From the NCBI GenBank assembly GCA_017854855.1, contig JAFMGZ010000032.1, positions 1-46,493 on the forward strand: 46,493 nt of DNA, read 5' to 3'. The notes under the pieces are model-generated. The model was given only the letters and a program-made list of their open reading frames with translations, did not search any database and was not told where the DNA came from. Both the position numbers and the translations under genes were made by a program. Shown here piece after piece: positions 1 to 8,210 of this stretch; the stretch's first letter is position 1, and each line of letters starts with the position of its first letter. The stretch is from Sulfitobacter sp. Lineage in GTDB: Bacteria; Pseudomonadota; Alphaproteobacteria; Rhodobacterales; Rhodobacteraceae.

Positions 1-1681
1 CCATCGCCCGCACTTTGACCGCATCGGTGATATTCTTGATCGCCCGCCCGGTGAAACGCGGATCGGCCTCCTGGATCCCCTTCAGGTAGGTCCCCAGCTT
101 GTTGATCGTATCCAGCTCACCAATCTCATCGCGCACCGCCTCATAAACGCGCAGCAACCCCGCCTCATGCGGACGCCCATGCGCCTCAAAGGACGCCGCC
201 ACCGCCTTCTTGATCGCCTGGGCCTCAAACACCTGATGGTCCCCCAGCGGAATATCATGGTTCTTGCCCATCAGAAGATACAGGATATCCACGTAATCCT
301 CCCGCGTCTGCGGCCCGTCCACCAGAAACCGCGCCCCAGCCCGCTGGCGCAAGGCATCATCCACATTCTCAGGAAAGTTCGAAAACATCCCAAAGGTGCA
401 ATTGCCCCGCACGACCGTATTTGCCCCGGCAAAGCTCTCCATCAAAACGGCGGTAATCTCCAACTGCCCAGCGCTTGATTGCCGGTCCCCCCGCTTGCCC
501 GCCAGCTGATCAATGTCATCAATCGTGCCAAAACCGATCACCGCAGGATCCAGGATCGTATCAATGAACGCCTTGGCATTCTGCCCCGATTTCCCCTGAT
601 AACTGTCGATATTATCCGTGCTCAGGTTCTGATAGCGAAACGGATAGCCCGCGTTCAGACAATATTCATTGATCAACCCGGCCATCATCTGGATCAACGT
701 GGTCTTGCCCGTCCCCGGTGCCCCATCCCCCATAAAGGTAAAGATAAACCCGCCCAGTTCCGCAAAAGGGTTCAACCGCCGGTCAAAATCATAGGCCATC
801 AACATCTTGGCCAGTTTCATCGCCTGATATTTGGCAATGTGATTGCCCACAACCTCATTGGGCTTTTTGAAACTCATGGTCAGCTTGGTCGATTTCGCCT
901 TGGCCGCCGGGCTAAAGCCAGAGACGGCAAAACCATCCGCCTCCACCCGCCAACTGGCGGCGGCAAACGCCTCCAGCCGCGGCGCATTGCGCGCCCGCAG
1001 CGCCACCTTTTGCATCAACATCTCGGCAAATGCCGCCACCGTCGCCACCAGCCGCACATCATCAGTCGCATGGGCGGCGATATCTTGGTCCAACTCCCAC
1101 AAGGCACCATGCAAGGCGACCTGACCATTGTCCGTCAGCACCTCATCCACATCCCCCACCTCAACAGACGCTTCCGTCAGATGAGGCGACAACAAATAGG
1201 CCGCCGCATTGCCAAACACATAGAGCGTGACCAACGCCTCCGCCCCCAACAGTTCAGAAAACTCCGTCTTCCGCGCAGCAGGCAGCGACCCTTGCAAATT
1301 CGCACGCTTCAAATCCCCAAGCCCGGACTGCTCTGCCACATTCTCTGCCACCGCCAGCGCAATCGCGATCGCGCGCCGCAACACATGCAACACAGTCGCC
1401 TGCAAAGGAGAGATCAGCGCATCCCCCTCATCCGTGCCCTCGATCCGCGCGATCAACTGCACCGCACCACTCACATGCTGCCGCACCGCCACCAACCCGG
1501 GCGTGGTCGCACGAAACTTCCGCCGCGTCCCCAGACCCGCTGACTTCTCGACAGACCCCTCATCCACTGCCTTGCCAATCCGCGGCGCATGATCAAACCC
1601 CTCCAACAGCGCCTGCGCCACCGCCATATGGCCCTTGATATCTTCTTCCCGCAGCTCCATCGCATCCGATGTCTGGCTCAT
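1..1681 (-). CDS. AAA+ ATPase, 3' end beyond the window
   Basis: The reading frame starts at ATG 1681 (MSQTSDAMELREED) and stays open to the left edge, so at least 560 residues are present and the C terminus is missing. Residues 1-300 are mostly helical with no motif I recognise. A P-loop GAPGTGKT lies at about residues 320-327 and a Walker B-like stretch (GFGTIDDID) at about 383-391. An R-rich segment DALRQRAGARF near residue 440 sits where AAA+ proteins carry sensor or arginine-finger residues. The gene is last in a minus-strand series with the genes ending at 1751, 2963 and 3218, 69 bases behind its neighbour. The ATPase call is firm. The substrate is unknown; an energy-coupling or remodelling role for the neighbouring proteins is inference. 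Confidence 0.85.
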   Translation of the reverse strand, partial: MSQTSDAMELREEDIKGHMAVAQALLEGFDHAPRIGKAVDEGSVEKSAGLGTRRKFRATTPGLVAVRQHVSGAVQLIARIEGTDEGDALISPLQATVLHVLRRAIAIALAVAENVAEQSGLGDLKRANLQGSLPAARKTEFSELLGAEALVTLYVFGNAAAYLLSPHLTEASVEVGDVDEVLTDNGQVALHGALWELDQDIAAHATDDVRLVATVAAFAEMLMQKVALRARNAPRLEAFAAASWRVEADGFAVSGFSPAAKAKSTKLTMSFKKPNEVVGNHIAKYQAMKLAKMLMAYDFDRRLNPFAELGGFIFTFMGDGAPGTGKTTLIQMMAGLINEYCLNAGYPFRYQNLSTDNIDSYQGKSGQNAKAFIDTILDPAVIGFGTIDDIDQLAGKRGDRQSSAGQLEITAVLMESFAGANTVVRGNCTFGMFSNFPENVDDALRQRAGARFLVDGPQTREDYVDILYLLMGKNHDIPLGDHQVFEAQAIKKAVAASFEAHGRPHEAGLLRVYEAVRDEIGELDTINKLGTYLKGIQEADPRFTGRAIKNITDAVKVRAM

Positions 1682-1750
1682 GTCACGCCCCCTGCTTCAT
1701 CTTGCCCATAAACTCATCCCGCTCTCCCGAACCCGCACCCCGGCCCGCGT

Positions 1751-2872
1751 TCAATATTGCAGCACCCGCCCCTTGGGACCGACCACAAATTTCCGCACCT
1801 GACCAAAGCCCGCAGGCCGTTTTTCTTCCAACACCTGAAACACCCGTTGCGGCAATATGATGCTGCGTTCCTGCCGCGTCGCGCCCAGATCCGGGCCCGC
1901 CGCCCCGAAAGGATCCAGCGCGAAAACCTCACGCTCCACGGTTGAAAACCAACCCGCCCGCTGTTCAATCACCCGGTCACTCAGCAGCTCTTCCTCGGTC
2001 CAGACCATGGCCCAATCCTGCCCCTCAGGCGCTTTGGCCTCGGCCAGAACCGCGCGCAGCGGTCCGGCCTGCTGGGTAAAGGCATGGCTGTACATCGGAC
2101 CCAGATGAAACCGGCGCAGCCGCTTGGGATGCAGATCGTCAAAATCCTCGTCAAACCCCTTGGCAATCGTCAGCAGTTTCAAGCCGCCCAGCGCCTGTGC
2201 GCTCAAATGCGCCTGCACCTCCGGCCAGCGCCTTGGATCCTTGGGCAGCCCGACCCGTCCGGTATCCTCCAGCTCCATCATATAGATCACCGGCAGGTTG
2301 ACCTGGCTGTCATAGCAGGCCCAATGCAGCCTGAACCGCCGCCGTCCCTCGGTGACATTGCCCAGCCACTGGGCCTGCGGATCATTCTGCACCCAAAACA
2401 GATCCCCACGGGCCAGTTCCTCGTAATAAAGCCGCTGGGACAGCGAAAACTGCAGTTTCGTGGGGATAATCCGGTCCCCCAGGATGGTCTGCACCATCTG
2501 GTCTTTCAACCCCTCAACCGAAGCCATATTCTCCAGGTGTCCGGCGGCCTGTTGCGCGTCATTGGCCATGGTCATCACTTCTTCGGCCACCGGAAAGCCG
2601 CTGTCGCGATTGTCCATGGTAAGCGAGCCGAAAAACCGCCCCGTCTCGCGGCCCACCAACAGGTATTTCAGCCCCAGCGCCTTGAACGTATGGTTCAGCT
2701 TCAGCGCATAGCGGGTCAGGATCTCGACCTCCCGCGCGTCCAGATGTCCTTCGGCTTGTTTGACTGCGGCAACATGCAGCATATGCCGCATGATGCCTTC
2801 AAATTTGCGGAAATACCGGCGCGACGCAAATGTGTCGGACAGGCCAACGTGATCGCGCATGCCGTCGCTCAT
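1751..2872 (-). CDS. Conserved hypothetical protein (possibly DUF6638)
   Basis: 373 residues, start ATG at 2872 (MSDGMRDHVGL). It is soluble by sequence: no signal peptide and no long hydrophobic segment. It has a helical N-terminal third, then a mixed part with charged and aromatic stretches such as RRFRLHWACYD, and ends in QVRKFVVGPKGRVLQY. No catalytic motif is evident. From memory it resembles proteins called DUF6638 in Rhodobacterales; that name is unverified. It lies 69 bases upstream of the AAA+ gene and 90 bases downstream of the small membrane protein gene, all on one strand, so co-transcription with the ATPase is likely. The reading frame is certain; the function is not known. Confidence 0.8.
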   Translation of the reverse strand: MSDGMRDHVGLSDTFASRRYFRKFEGIMRHMLHVAAVKQAEGHLDAREVEILTRYALKLNHTFKALGLKYLLVGRETGRFFGSLTMDNRDSGFPVAEEVMTMANDAQQAAGHLENMASVEGLKDQMVQTILGDRIIPTKLQFSLSQRLYYEELARGDLFWVQNDPQAQWLGNVTEGRRRFRLHWACYDSQVNLPVIYMMELEDTGRVGLPKDPRRWPEVQAHLSAQALGGLKLLTIAKGFDEDFDDLHPKRLRRFHLGPMYSHAFTQQAGPLRAVLAEAKAPEGQDWAMVWTEEELLSDRVIEQRAGWFSTVEREVFALDPFGAAGPDLGATRQERSIILPQRVFQVLEEKRPAGFGQVRKFVVGPKGRVLQY

Positions 2873-2962
2873 GCGCAGATGCCCCTCACACCAGACCGCC
2901 CCGGCCCATCACAGGGACGCGGTGGGCAGGGGCGTAAGGGGCCCAAACGCAATTGGCGTGTC

Positions 2963-3217
2963 TTACCCATTCAATTCTTTCGACGAAGCCGACAGATCGC
3001 CCGCCCGCCATGCGCGCCACAGCACCCACAGCAGCAGGGCCGTGCCCATCATCAGACTGGCACCGCCAAAAATGGACCAGACAGTGCCGGCAAAACTGGC
3101 CAGACCGGCCAATGCGGTGCCGGCACCTGCGCTGGCGACAAAGGCAAATGCCAGCGGCAGGCCGATCATCCAAAGTGACGTGATCAAAGGTACGCGGTGG
3201 TTCTCAAGAAGTCCCAT
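2963..3217 (-). CDS. Small two-helix membrane protein
   Basis: 84 residues starting MGLLENHRVPLITSLW. Two hydrophobic helices are evident, at about residues 10-32 and 40-66, followed by a short charged cytosolic-type tail (WRAWRAGDLSASSKELNG). The ATG directly abuts the TAA of the upstream coiled-coil gene (stop 3220-3218, start 3217-3215), which indicates translational coupling and a functional link with it. I recognise no family. In tellurite or toxic-anion (TelA) loci a small membrane protein often accompanies TelA; relevance here is only inference. Confidence 0.75.
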   Translation of the reverse strand: MGLLENHRVPLITSLWMIGLPLAFAFVASAGAGTALAGLASFAGTVWSIFGGASLMMGTALLLWVLWRAWRAGDLSASSKELNG

Positions 3218-4294
3218 TTAAGCTCCGTATTGATTGCTATCATGTTTCTCGATGATCGCCTGGAACCTGCGTGCAAATCTTTCGTCCGCCTTGGCTTTCG
3301 CCTCCAGCACCTCGCGCGCAAAGACCATGTGATCCTCGTGTTTCTCCATCATTTCCGCCATCCGCGCATTGGTTGCTGCACCAATCCCCGCCATGGCCGA
3401 CTGCGCCTCTTGGTCCGTTTGCACACCGATTTCGTTGATCCGGTGCGCCACATCCTGCTGCTGCGCCGTCTTGAGCGATTTAGTCAGCGCATCGTACAAA
3501 ACAACCCGCTGCTTGGTGTCAGTTTGCAGCTTATTGATCAAAACCATCTGCGTCGCCGCCTGGTTTTGCAAACTGTCGATCCAGGTCTTGCCCTTTTCGA
3601 TATACCGCTCCAGCGTTTGCGACTTGGCCAGCTTCACCTGCTCGTCCTGCACCAGCGCATTATAGCGGGTATTGGCCGCCGCCAATTCTGTTTCCAGCTT
3701 GGTGCGTTTGGCCGCGTCCGTCTCAGATGCAATCGCGTTTTCCAGCTTGATGATCCCTGGGTCCATCCCCTGAATATCGCTGCGGATTGTTTCCAGTTCG
3801 GAAACAGTCACCTCGCGCTCATCCAGTGTTTCCGTCAGGTTGGTCTCCACCTTGGTCTTTTGCTCTTCCAGCATCGCCAGCTGCCCCTCCAGCAGGGTCA
3901 CGATGGTATCGGACTTCGCAATGAGGTCCTGCAACTTGTCATCGATCGATGCAGACCGCACCCGCTCTTGCCGCATCGAATCCGATTTGGCGGCGGAAAA
4001 GATGCCAACCACACTCTCCCAACCCGTCTTGTTGCGCATTTCGTCAAAGTCGCGGCTGAACCCGGCGGTGACATCATCCAGCCCCATGATCAGCTCAGCG
4101 ATATTGGCATTCATCACTTCGGTATGGGCATGCACGTCGTCCAGGGTGGCATTTTCGATGTCGATCATCACATCATCGCCGGCCTTCAGCTTTGCGCGGG
4201 CCGTCTCGATCCTGCCAGTCAGCTCTGCGATCTTGCTTTGCGCCTGGGCAACCTGCTCTTGCGATTCCCTGACCTGTGCATCCAAATTCGACAT
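3218..4294 (-). CDS. Coiled-coil protein, possibly distant TelA-like
   Basis: 358 residues, start ATG 4294 (MSNLDAQVRESQEQ). It is almost entirely helical and coiled-coil, rich in E, Q, A, K and T, with few aromatic residues and no membrane segment. Features that remind me of toxic-anion-resistance (TelA) proteins are a GWESVVGIF stretch near residue 92, a run of helices with repeated Leu/Glu heptads, and a C-terminal EIGVQTDQEAQ region near 300. This similarity is an impression, not an alignment. First gene of the minus-strand cluster; its stop touches the start of the small membrane protein. In front of it lies an AGGGAAT/ATTCCCT inverted repeat (4331-4337 and 4357-4363) that could be a control site. 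Confidence 0.75.
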   Translation of the reverse strand: MSNLDAQVRESQEQVAQAQSKIAELTGRIETARAKLKAGDDVMIDIENATLDDVHAHTEVMNANIAELIMGLDDVTAGFSRDFDEMRNKTGWESVVGIFSAAKSDSMRQERVRSASIDDKLQDLIAKSDTIVTLLEGQLAMLEEQKTKVETNLTETLDEREVTVSELETIRSDIQGMDPGIIKLENAIASETDAAKRTKLETELAAANTRYNALVQDEQVKLAKSQTLERYIEKGKTWIDSLQNQAATQMVLINKLQTDTKQRVVLYDALTKSLKTAQQQDVAHRINEIGVQTDQEAQSAMAGIGAATNARMAEMMEKHEDHMVFAREVLEAKAKADERFARRFQAIIEKHDSNQYGA

Positions 4295-4330
4295 TCCGAA
4301 CTCCCGTTTCCAAAGTGTTAATCTCTATGT

Positions 4331-4363
4331 AGGGAATGTTAAGATAATTTACATCTATTCCCT
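4331..4363. promoter_or_regulatory. Inverted repeat upstream of the coiled-coil gene
   Basis: AGGGAAT at 4331-4337 is repeated inverted as ATTCCCT at 4357-4363, with an AT-rich 19-base spacer. It lies 37 bases before the start of the minus-strand coiled-coil gene, where a promoter or operator would be expected. The arms are only 7 bp, so chance is possible. Confidence 0.25.
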
Positions 4364-4408
4364 GCCAATTTTTCTGACTTTTGCAAAACCCTCGTGACTT
4401 GAAAAGGA

Positions 4409-5653
4409 TTATCCCTTTTTCGGCGGATCAACCCGCGCCCATCCCGCCCCTAAAACCAGCACCGCAAAAAACATCAGCCCGCCTGCTGCATAAACGCCCA
4501 AGGTCGCCTGAATATCTGCATAGGCCATCACCGTGCCCTTTTGCACCTGACCAGAGGCCAGCAGCAGGCTGCCTGCAAACAGCAACCGCCCCGCAAAGCT
4601 TTGCAGTGACAGATAGGTGGCCCGCCCGCTATCGCTCAGCAGGGGCTGCATGCGCGCCACGATAAACGGCCGCGCGAATGAATCGGGGACCATTCGCAGG
4701 AACAACACCCCAATCGCCAGCGCCGAAGGGGTGATCGCCAGCACCGCGATGATCCCGATCTGGATCGCAAAGGCCAAAAGCAACATCGCCGTCAATCCGA
4801 TCCGCCGGCGCACACCCATGGCCACCAGTGACGCAATCACAGAAACCAGCATCATCAGGGCCGTTACCCCACCGCTGACCACCGGCGCATCAATCGGCCA
4901 GACAACCCCTGCCATCGCCTGTTCAATAAACGGCTGCCCAAAGACAAAGGGCACATGACTGAACCCATACATCAGGACCGACAGCAAAAAGAGCCACACC
5001 AGCACAGGCCGCGCCATGGCTGTGCGAAACTGGCCCCATTGCCCCTGCAGCCCCGCAATCTCCGGGGCCACCGTCTCATGCGGCGGCTCCGCAAAACGCC
5101 AGGCCACGCCAAGCGCGGCCAAATAGGCCAATGCCCCCGCCACAAAGGCCGCCTCATAGGAATAGCTGGCCAGCACGCCCCCGGTGATGGCCGACAAGGC
5201 CAGTCCAATCAGCGCGGCGCGCCATCCGCGCGCCTCCTGCGCCTCGGTTTCCGCCTCCCGGTCCTGTGCCGCCAGCGATTCATACAGCAGCGCATTGTCG
5301 GTCCCCGACACCAATGCCGCATTCGCCCCCAGACAGACCTGCGCGATCGCAAAGACCGCAAAACCCGCGCCACCGGCGATCAATCCGGCCCCCAGGGCAC
5401 CGAAAACCCCCGCCGCGATCAACGTGCGCCTGCGGCCCAGACGATCAGACATATAGCCCGACGGCACCTCCATCGCGGTGGTTGCCACATCATAGATCGC
5501 ATACAGAAGGATCGCCTCGGCCGCTGACAGCTCTGTCTGGAAAAACAGGAACCAGATCGCCTGCCAAAAGGTCAGATTCTGCGCGAACCTGAACCAGGGG
5601 TACAATCTGACGTTCCGCGCCATCGCGCGGCTGTTCGATGGAATCGGGTTCAT
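4409..5653 (-). CDS. Major facilitator superfamily transporter
   Basis: 414 residues with roughly twelve hydrophobic segments spread over the whole length. The loop after the second helix reads SGYMSDRLGRRRTL, the MFS signature (G-x3-D-R-x-G-R-R), at about residues 61-74. An acidic middle loop (EAETEAQEARG) precedes the second half. The overall pattern suits a drug or metabolite exporter of the inner membrane, but the substrate cannot be read from sequence. Start ATG 5653 (MNPIPSNSRAMARNV) with internal ATG at 5623 as an alternative. It is transcribed away from the succinate-semialdehyde dehydrogenase gene; the 126-bp gap should hold both promoters. Confidence 0.85.
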   Translation of the reverse strand: MNPIPSNSRAMARNVRLYPWFRFAQNLTFWQAIWFLFFQTELSAAEAILLYAIYDVATTAMEVPSGYMSDRLGRRRTLIAAGVFGALGAGLIAGGAGFAVFAIAQVCLGANAALVSGTDNALLYESLAAQDREAETEAQEARGWRAALIGLALSAITGGVLASYSYEAAFVAGALAYLAALGVAWRFAEPPHETVAPEIAGLQGQWGQFRTAMARPVLVWLFLLSVLMYGFSHVPFVFGQPFIEQAMAGVVWPIDAPVVSGGVTALMMLVSVIASLVAMGVRRRIGLTAMLLLAFAIQIGIIAVLAITPSALAIGVLFLRMVPDSFARPFIVARMQPLLSDSGRATYLSLQSFAGRLLFAGSLLLASGQVQKGTVMAYADIQATLGVYAAGGLMFFAVLVLGAGWARVDPPKKG

Positions 5654-5779
5654 TCGACCTTCAAACCAGTAAAAAACCGCATAAACCCGCGCCTTTCATC
5701 AACAACCCCACGAGGGAACTGGACAATCATACCCATACTTGCTTTGGAAGCCACAAATGAAACGCGAAAGGACTCGACC

Positions 5780-7252
5780 ATGGCCGACGCAACTGACCTC
5801 AAATCCATCCTCAAGGACCCCAGCCTGCTGGAAACCCGCGCCTATATCGGCGGACAATGGGTAGATGGCGACGATGGCACCTTTGACGTAACGAACCCCG
5901 CCCGCGGCGATGTCATCGCCAAAGTGGCCAATCTCAGCCGTGCCCAGGTCGCCGGTGCCATCGCACAGGCCGAAGCCGCGCAAAAGGAATGGGCCAAGTG
6001 GTCCGGCAAGGAACGCGCAGCCGTCATGCGCAAATGGTTCGACCTGATGATGGCAAACCAGGACGATCTGGGTGCGATCCTGACCGCCGAACAGGGCAAA
6101 CCATGGGCCGAAGCCAAGGGCGAGATCGCCTATGGTGCCTCCTTCATCGAATTCTTCGGCGAAGAGGCCAAGCGGATCTACGGCGAAACCATCCCCGGTC
6201 ACCAGCGTGACAAACGCATCACCGTGATCAAACAGCCCATCGGTGTCGCCGCCTCCATCACGCCTTGGAACTTCCCCAACGCCATGATCACCCGCAAGGC
6301 CGCGCCCGCCCTGGCCGCCGGCTGTGCCTTTGTCGCGCGCCCCGCTGCCGAAACCCCGCTTTCGGCCATTGTCATGGGCGTTCTGGCCGAACGCGCAGGC
6401 ATCCCCGCAGGCGTGTTCAACGTCTTGCCTTCCTCGTCCTCCTCTGCGGTGGGCAAGGAATTCTGCGAAAACCCCGCCGTGCGCAAGCTGACCTTTACAG
6501 GCTCAACCGAAGTGGGTCGCATCCTGCTGAAACAGGCCGCTGACCAGGTCATGAAATGCTCCATGGAGCTGGGCGGCAATGCACCTTTCATCGTCTTTGA
6601 TGACGCCGATCTGGACGAAGCCGTCGAAGGCGCGATCCTGTGCAAATTCCGCAACAACGGCCAGACCTGCGTCTGCGCCAACCGGATCTACGTCCAATCC
6701 GGCGTCTATGACGCTTTCGCCGCCAAACTAAAGGCGCGCGTCGAGACCATGAAGGTTGGCGATGGCTTCGAAGAGGGCACTCTGCTTGGGCCATTGATCA
6801 ACCCCGCTGCGGGCGAAAAGGTCCAGGAACACATCACCGACGCGCTGGCCCATGGTGCCGAAATCATCCTCGGCTCTGCCAATGGCGGGATGCAGGGCAA
6901 CTTCCTTGCCCCCACGATCATCACCGGCGTGACCCAAAAGATGAAAGTCGCAACCGAGGAAACCTTTGGCCCCCTCGCCCCGCTCTTCAAATTCGAAGAC
7001 GAGGACGAAGTGATCGCCATGGCCAATGACACGATCTTTGGTCTGGCCTCCTATTTCTACGCCAAGGACCTCAGCCGCGTCTACAAAGTGGCCGAAGCGC
7101 TGGAATACGGCATTGTCGGCGTCAACACCGGGATCATCTCGACCGAAGTCGCCCCCTTTGGCGGCGTCAAACAATCCGGTCTGGGCCGCGAAGGGTCGCA
7201 CCACGGGATCGAAGATTACCTTGAGATGAAATACATCTGCATGAGCGTCTGA
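5780..7252 (+). CDS. gabD: NAD(P)-dependent succinate-semialdehyde dehydrogenase
   Basis: 490 residues, the usual length of GabD. Start ATG 5780 (MADATDLKS) is preceded by an AAAGGA ribosome site; a longer frame from 5744 lacks one. Aldehyde dehydrogenase hallmarks are clear: the cofactor region ITPWNFPNAMI, the general base Glu263 in MELGGNAP, and the nucleophile Cys297 in GQTCVCANR. It oxidises succinate semialdehyde to succinate, the last step of GABA degradation, in the cytoplasm. Several aldehyde dehydrogenases share these motifs, so a related semialdehyde could be the substrate, but the whole sequence reads as GabD. It is monocistronic: a strong terminator follows at 7281. Confidence 0.9.
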   Translation: MADATDLKSILKDPSLLETRAYIGGQWVDGDDGTFDVTNPARGDVIAKVANLSRAQVAGAIAQAEAAQKEWAKWSGKERAAVMRKWFDLMMANQDDLGAILTAEQGKPWAEAKGEIAYGASFIEFFGEEAKRIYGETIPGHQRDKRITVIKQPIGVAASITPWNFPNAMITRKAAPALAAGCAFVARPAAETPLSAIVMGVLAERAGIPAGVFNVLPSSSSSAVGKEFCENPAVRKLTFTGSTEVGRILLKQAADQVMKCSMELGGNAPFIVFDDADLDEAVEGAILCKFRNNGQTCVCANRIYVQSGVYDAFAAKLKARVETMKVGDGFEEGTLLGPLINPAAGEKVQEHITDALAHGAEIILGSANGGMQGNFLAPTIITGVTQKMKVATEETFGPLAPLFKFEDEDEVIAMANDTIFGLASYFYAKDLSRVYKVAEALEYGIVGVNTGIISTEVAPFGGVKQSGLGREGSHHGIEDYLEMKYICMSV

Positions 7253-7280
7253 CGCCCTTGCACATCGCCTGAAAAACAAG

Positions 7281-7308
7281 GGGGCAGCCACATCGGCTGC
7301 CCCTTTTT
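7281..7308 (+). terminator. Rho-independent terminator of gabD
   Basis: A perfect 9-bp stem (GGGGCAGCC / GGCTGCCCC) with a 5-base loop is followed by five T residues, 28 bases after the gabD stop codon. Confidence 0.9.
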
Positions 7309-7382
7309 CATGCCCCAGACATCCTTGCGCCCCAAACATGGGTCCGCAGACCCACAGCACGCGCATAATCTTGACTGGAAAC

Positions 7383-7425
7383 AAAAAGGGCCAGCATGTT
7401 CGGGAGGAGGTGAACATGCTGGCCC
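7383..7425 (-). ncRNA. CcsR/cuckoo-type hairpin, last of array, also terminator
   Basis: Read on the minus strand, a perfect 14-bp stem (arms 7412-7425 and 7388-7401) closes a 10-base loop ACCTCCTCCC and is followed by five T (7387-7383). The loop carries the full CCUCCUCCC anti-Shine-Dalgarno motif that defines the CcsR (cuckoo) RNAs of Rhodobacterales. The stem plus T-run also makes this the Rho-independent terminator of the DUF1127 transcript. What is seen is the hairpin, loop and T-run; the family assignment follows from the motif and from its position behind DUF1127 genes. Confidence 0.85.
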
Positions 7426-7431
7426 GAATTA

Positions 7432-7459
7432 TAACGGCTATCGGGAGGAAGTGCCGTTA
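7432..7459 (-). ncRNA. CcsR/cuckoo-type hairpin
   Basis: On the minus strand a 7-bp stem (TAACGGC / GCCGTTA) closes a 14-base loop that contains CTTCCTCCC, one base different from the canonical CCTCCTCCC. It lies between the two other motif-bearing hairpins at regular spacing and probably is processed from the same transcript. Confidence 0.75.
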
Positions 7460-7468
7460 CAGTGCGGC

Positions 7469-7501
7469 GTCAGGAATTCTCTGGGAGGAGCGAGCCCTGA
7501 C
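7469..7501 (-). ncRNA. CcsR/cuckoo-type hairpin
   Basis: On the minus strand a 6-bp outer stem (GTCAGG / CCTGAC) plus an inner CTC/GAG pairing presents the loop GCTCCTCCCA, containing CTCCTCCC. Same architecture and strand as the hairpins at 7432 and 7388. Confidence 0.72.
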
Positions 7502-7506
7502 AACCT

Positions 7507-7568
7507 TCAATGACAACCCAATGTGAGTGGGTCATTGATTCCTACCCGGCGCATATGGGAAGCGCCGG
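7507..7568 (-). ncRNA. Two hairpins lacking the full motif, start of the RNA array
   Basis: Between the second DUF1127 stop codon (7576) and the first motif-bearing hairpin lie two further stems. One is CCGGCGC / GCGCCGG at 7546-7568 with loop TTCCCATAT on the minus strand; the other is TCAATGAC / GTCATTGA at 7507-7538. The first keeps only a TTCCC remnant of the motif and the second none. They may be degenerate CcsR units or processing structures. Confidence 0.5.
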
Positions 7569-7575
7569 ACGTATT

Positions 7576-7842
7576 TCAAAGGCCATCGTAGGTATAATTT
7601 ACCAAAAACCTTGCGTGACCCTTAATTTCTGCGCGGGTAATCCCCGCCTGCGCCAATTCTGCATCCGACATGCGGTGCAATACAGATTCCATACGGCTGA
7701 TCTGCATCTTGGTCACAACGGCCGACAGCCCCTGATAGACCGCCGACACGATGCCCGCGACAAAAGATACCGCAGCATCCGTCGCTTCATGCATCTGTAC
7801 CCAAACCTTGGAAGTACCAAGCGTGTTTGCCTGTTGTTTCAT
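7576..7842 (-). CDS. DUF1127 protein (second of pair)
   Basis: 88 residues starting MKQQANTLGTSKV. The C-terminal part carries the DUF1127 pattern RMSDAELAQAGITRAEI (about residues 58-74), preceded by a helical segment. Members of this family are small, basic, often stress-induced proteins; in Rhodobacter sphaeroides the DUF1127 protein CcaF1 is co-transcribed with the CcsR RNAs and has been linked to RNA handling. Here it follows the other DUF1127 gene by 4 bases and precedes the hairpin array, matching that arrangement. The family call is firm; a role in RNA binding for this copy is inference. Confidence 0.8.
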   Translation of the reverse strand: MKQQANTLGTSKVWVQMHEATDAAVSFVAGIVSAVYQGLSAVVTKMQISRMESVLHRMSDAELAQAGITRAEIKGHARFLVNYTYDGL

Positions 7843-7846
7843 GGCT

Positions 7847-8077
7847 CTAGACCTTCAATGATTCTTCGACGGCGATCCGGCGAATATGACTGCGAGGGAT
7901 GGACAGATCGGACAATTCACGGTCCGACAGCCTGCTCAGTTCAGAAAAAGTTCTGCGGTACACGGCCCGGCGCGCCTTTGCGGCCTGCATGGCGGTGATG
8001 ATGCCACAGACGCGCGCGTTCAGATCATTCAGAACGGTCTGAAGGCGAGCGTTACGTTGTGTAAACACGATCGACAT
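7847..8077 (-). CDS. DUF1127 protein (first of pair)
   Basis: 76 residues starting MSIVFTQRNARLQTVL. The DUF1127 signature LSRLSDRELSDLSIPRSHI sits at about residues 46-64. The protein is rich in Arg (AKARRAVYRRTF), fitting a nucleic-acid-associated role. It is the first gene of the minus-strand unit DUF1127-DUF1127-CcsR array; start ATG 8077 is preceded by AAGGAAC. In R. sphaeroides the equivalent unit is driven by RpoH-type sigma factors; I could not place a convincing RpoH promoter in 8078-8210. Confidence 0.8.
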   Translation of the reverse strand: MSIVFTQRNARLQTVLNDLNARVCGIITAMQAAKARRAVYRRTFSELSRLSDRELSDLSIPRSHIRRIAVEESLKV

Positions 8078-8210
8078 AAGTATTGTTCCTTTTTGATTGC
8101 TGCGCTGCGGAATTTATGCTGCACTGCAGAGGTACCGCTAACAGACCGGAACTCCAATCCGTTGAATCCGCATAGGGGTATTGCCAAGCAGGAAAAGGTA
8201 GGACGGCGTG

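Noticed and set aside
479..1543. 354-residue plus-strand open frame opposite the AAA+ gene
   Set aside because: Low-complexity, His/Arg/Gln/Pro-rich translation typical of the antisense of GC-rich coding DNA; the minus strand carries the Walker motifs.
7339..7355. GGGTC-CGCA-GACCC hairpin between the gabD terminator and the RNA array
   Set aside because: Only 5 bp and no T-run or motif; not distinguishable from chance.
8078..8210. RpoH-type promoter for the DUF1127-CcsR unit
   Set aside because: CTTGG and CCCCTATG elements are seen on the minus strand but the spacing is too short for any RpoH consensus.
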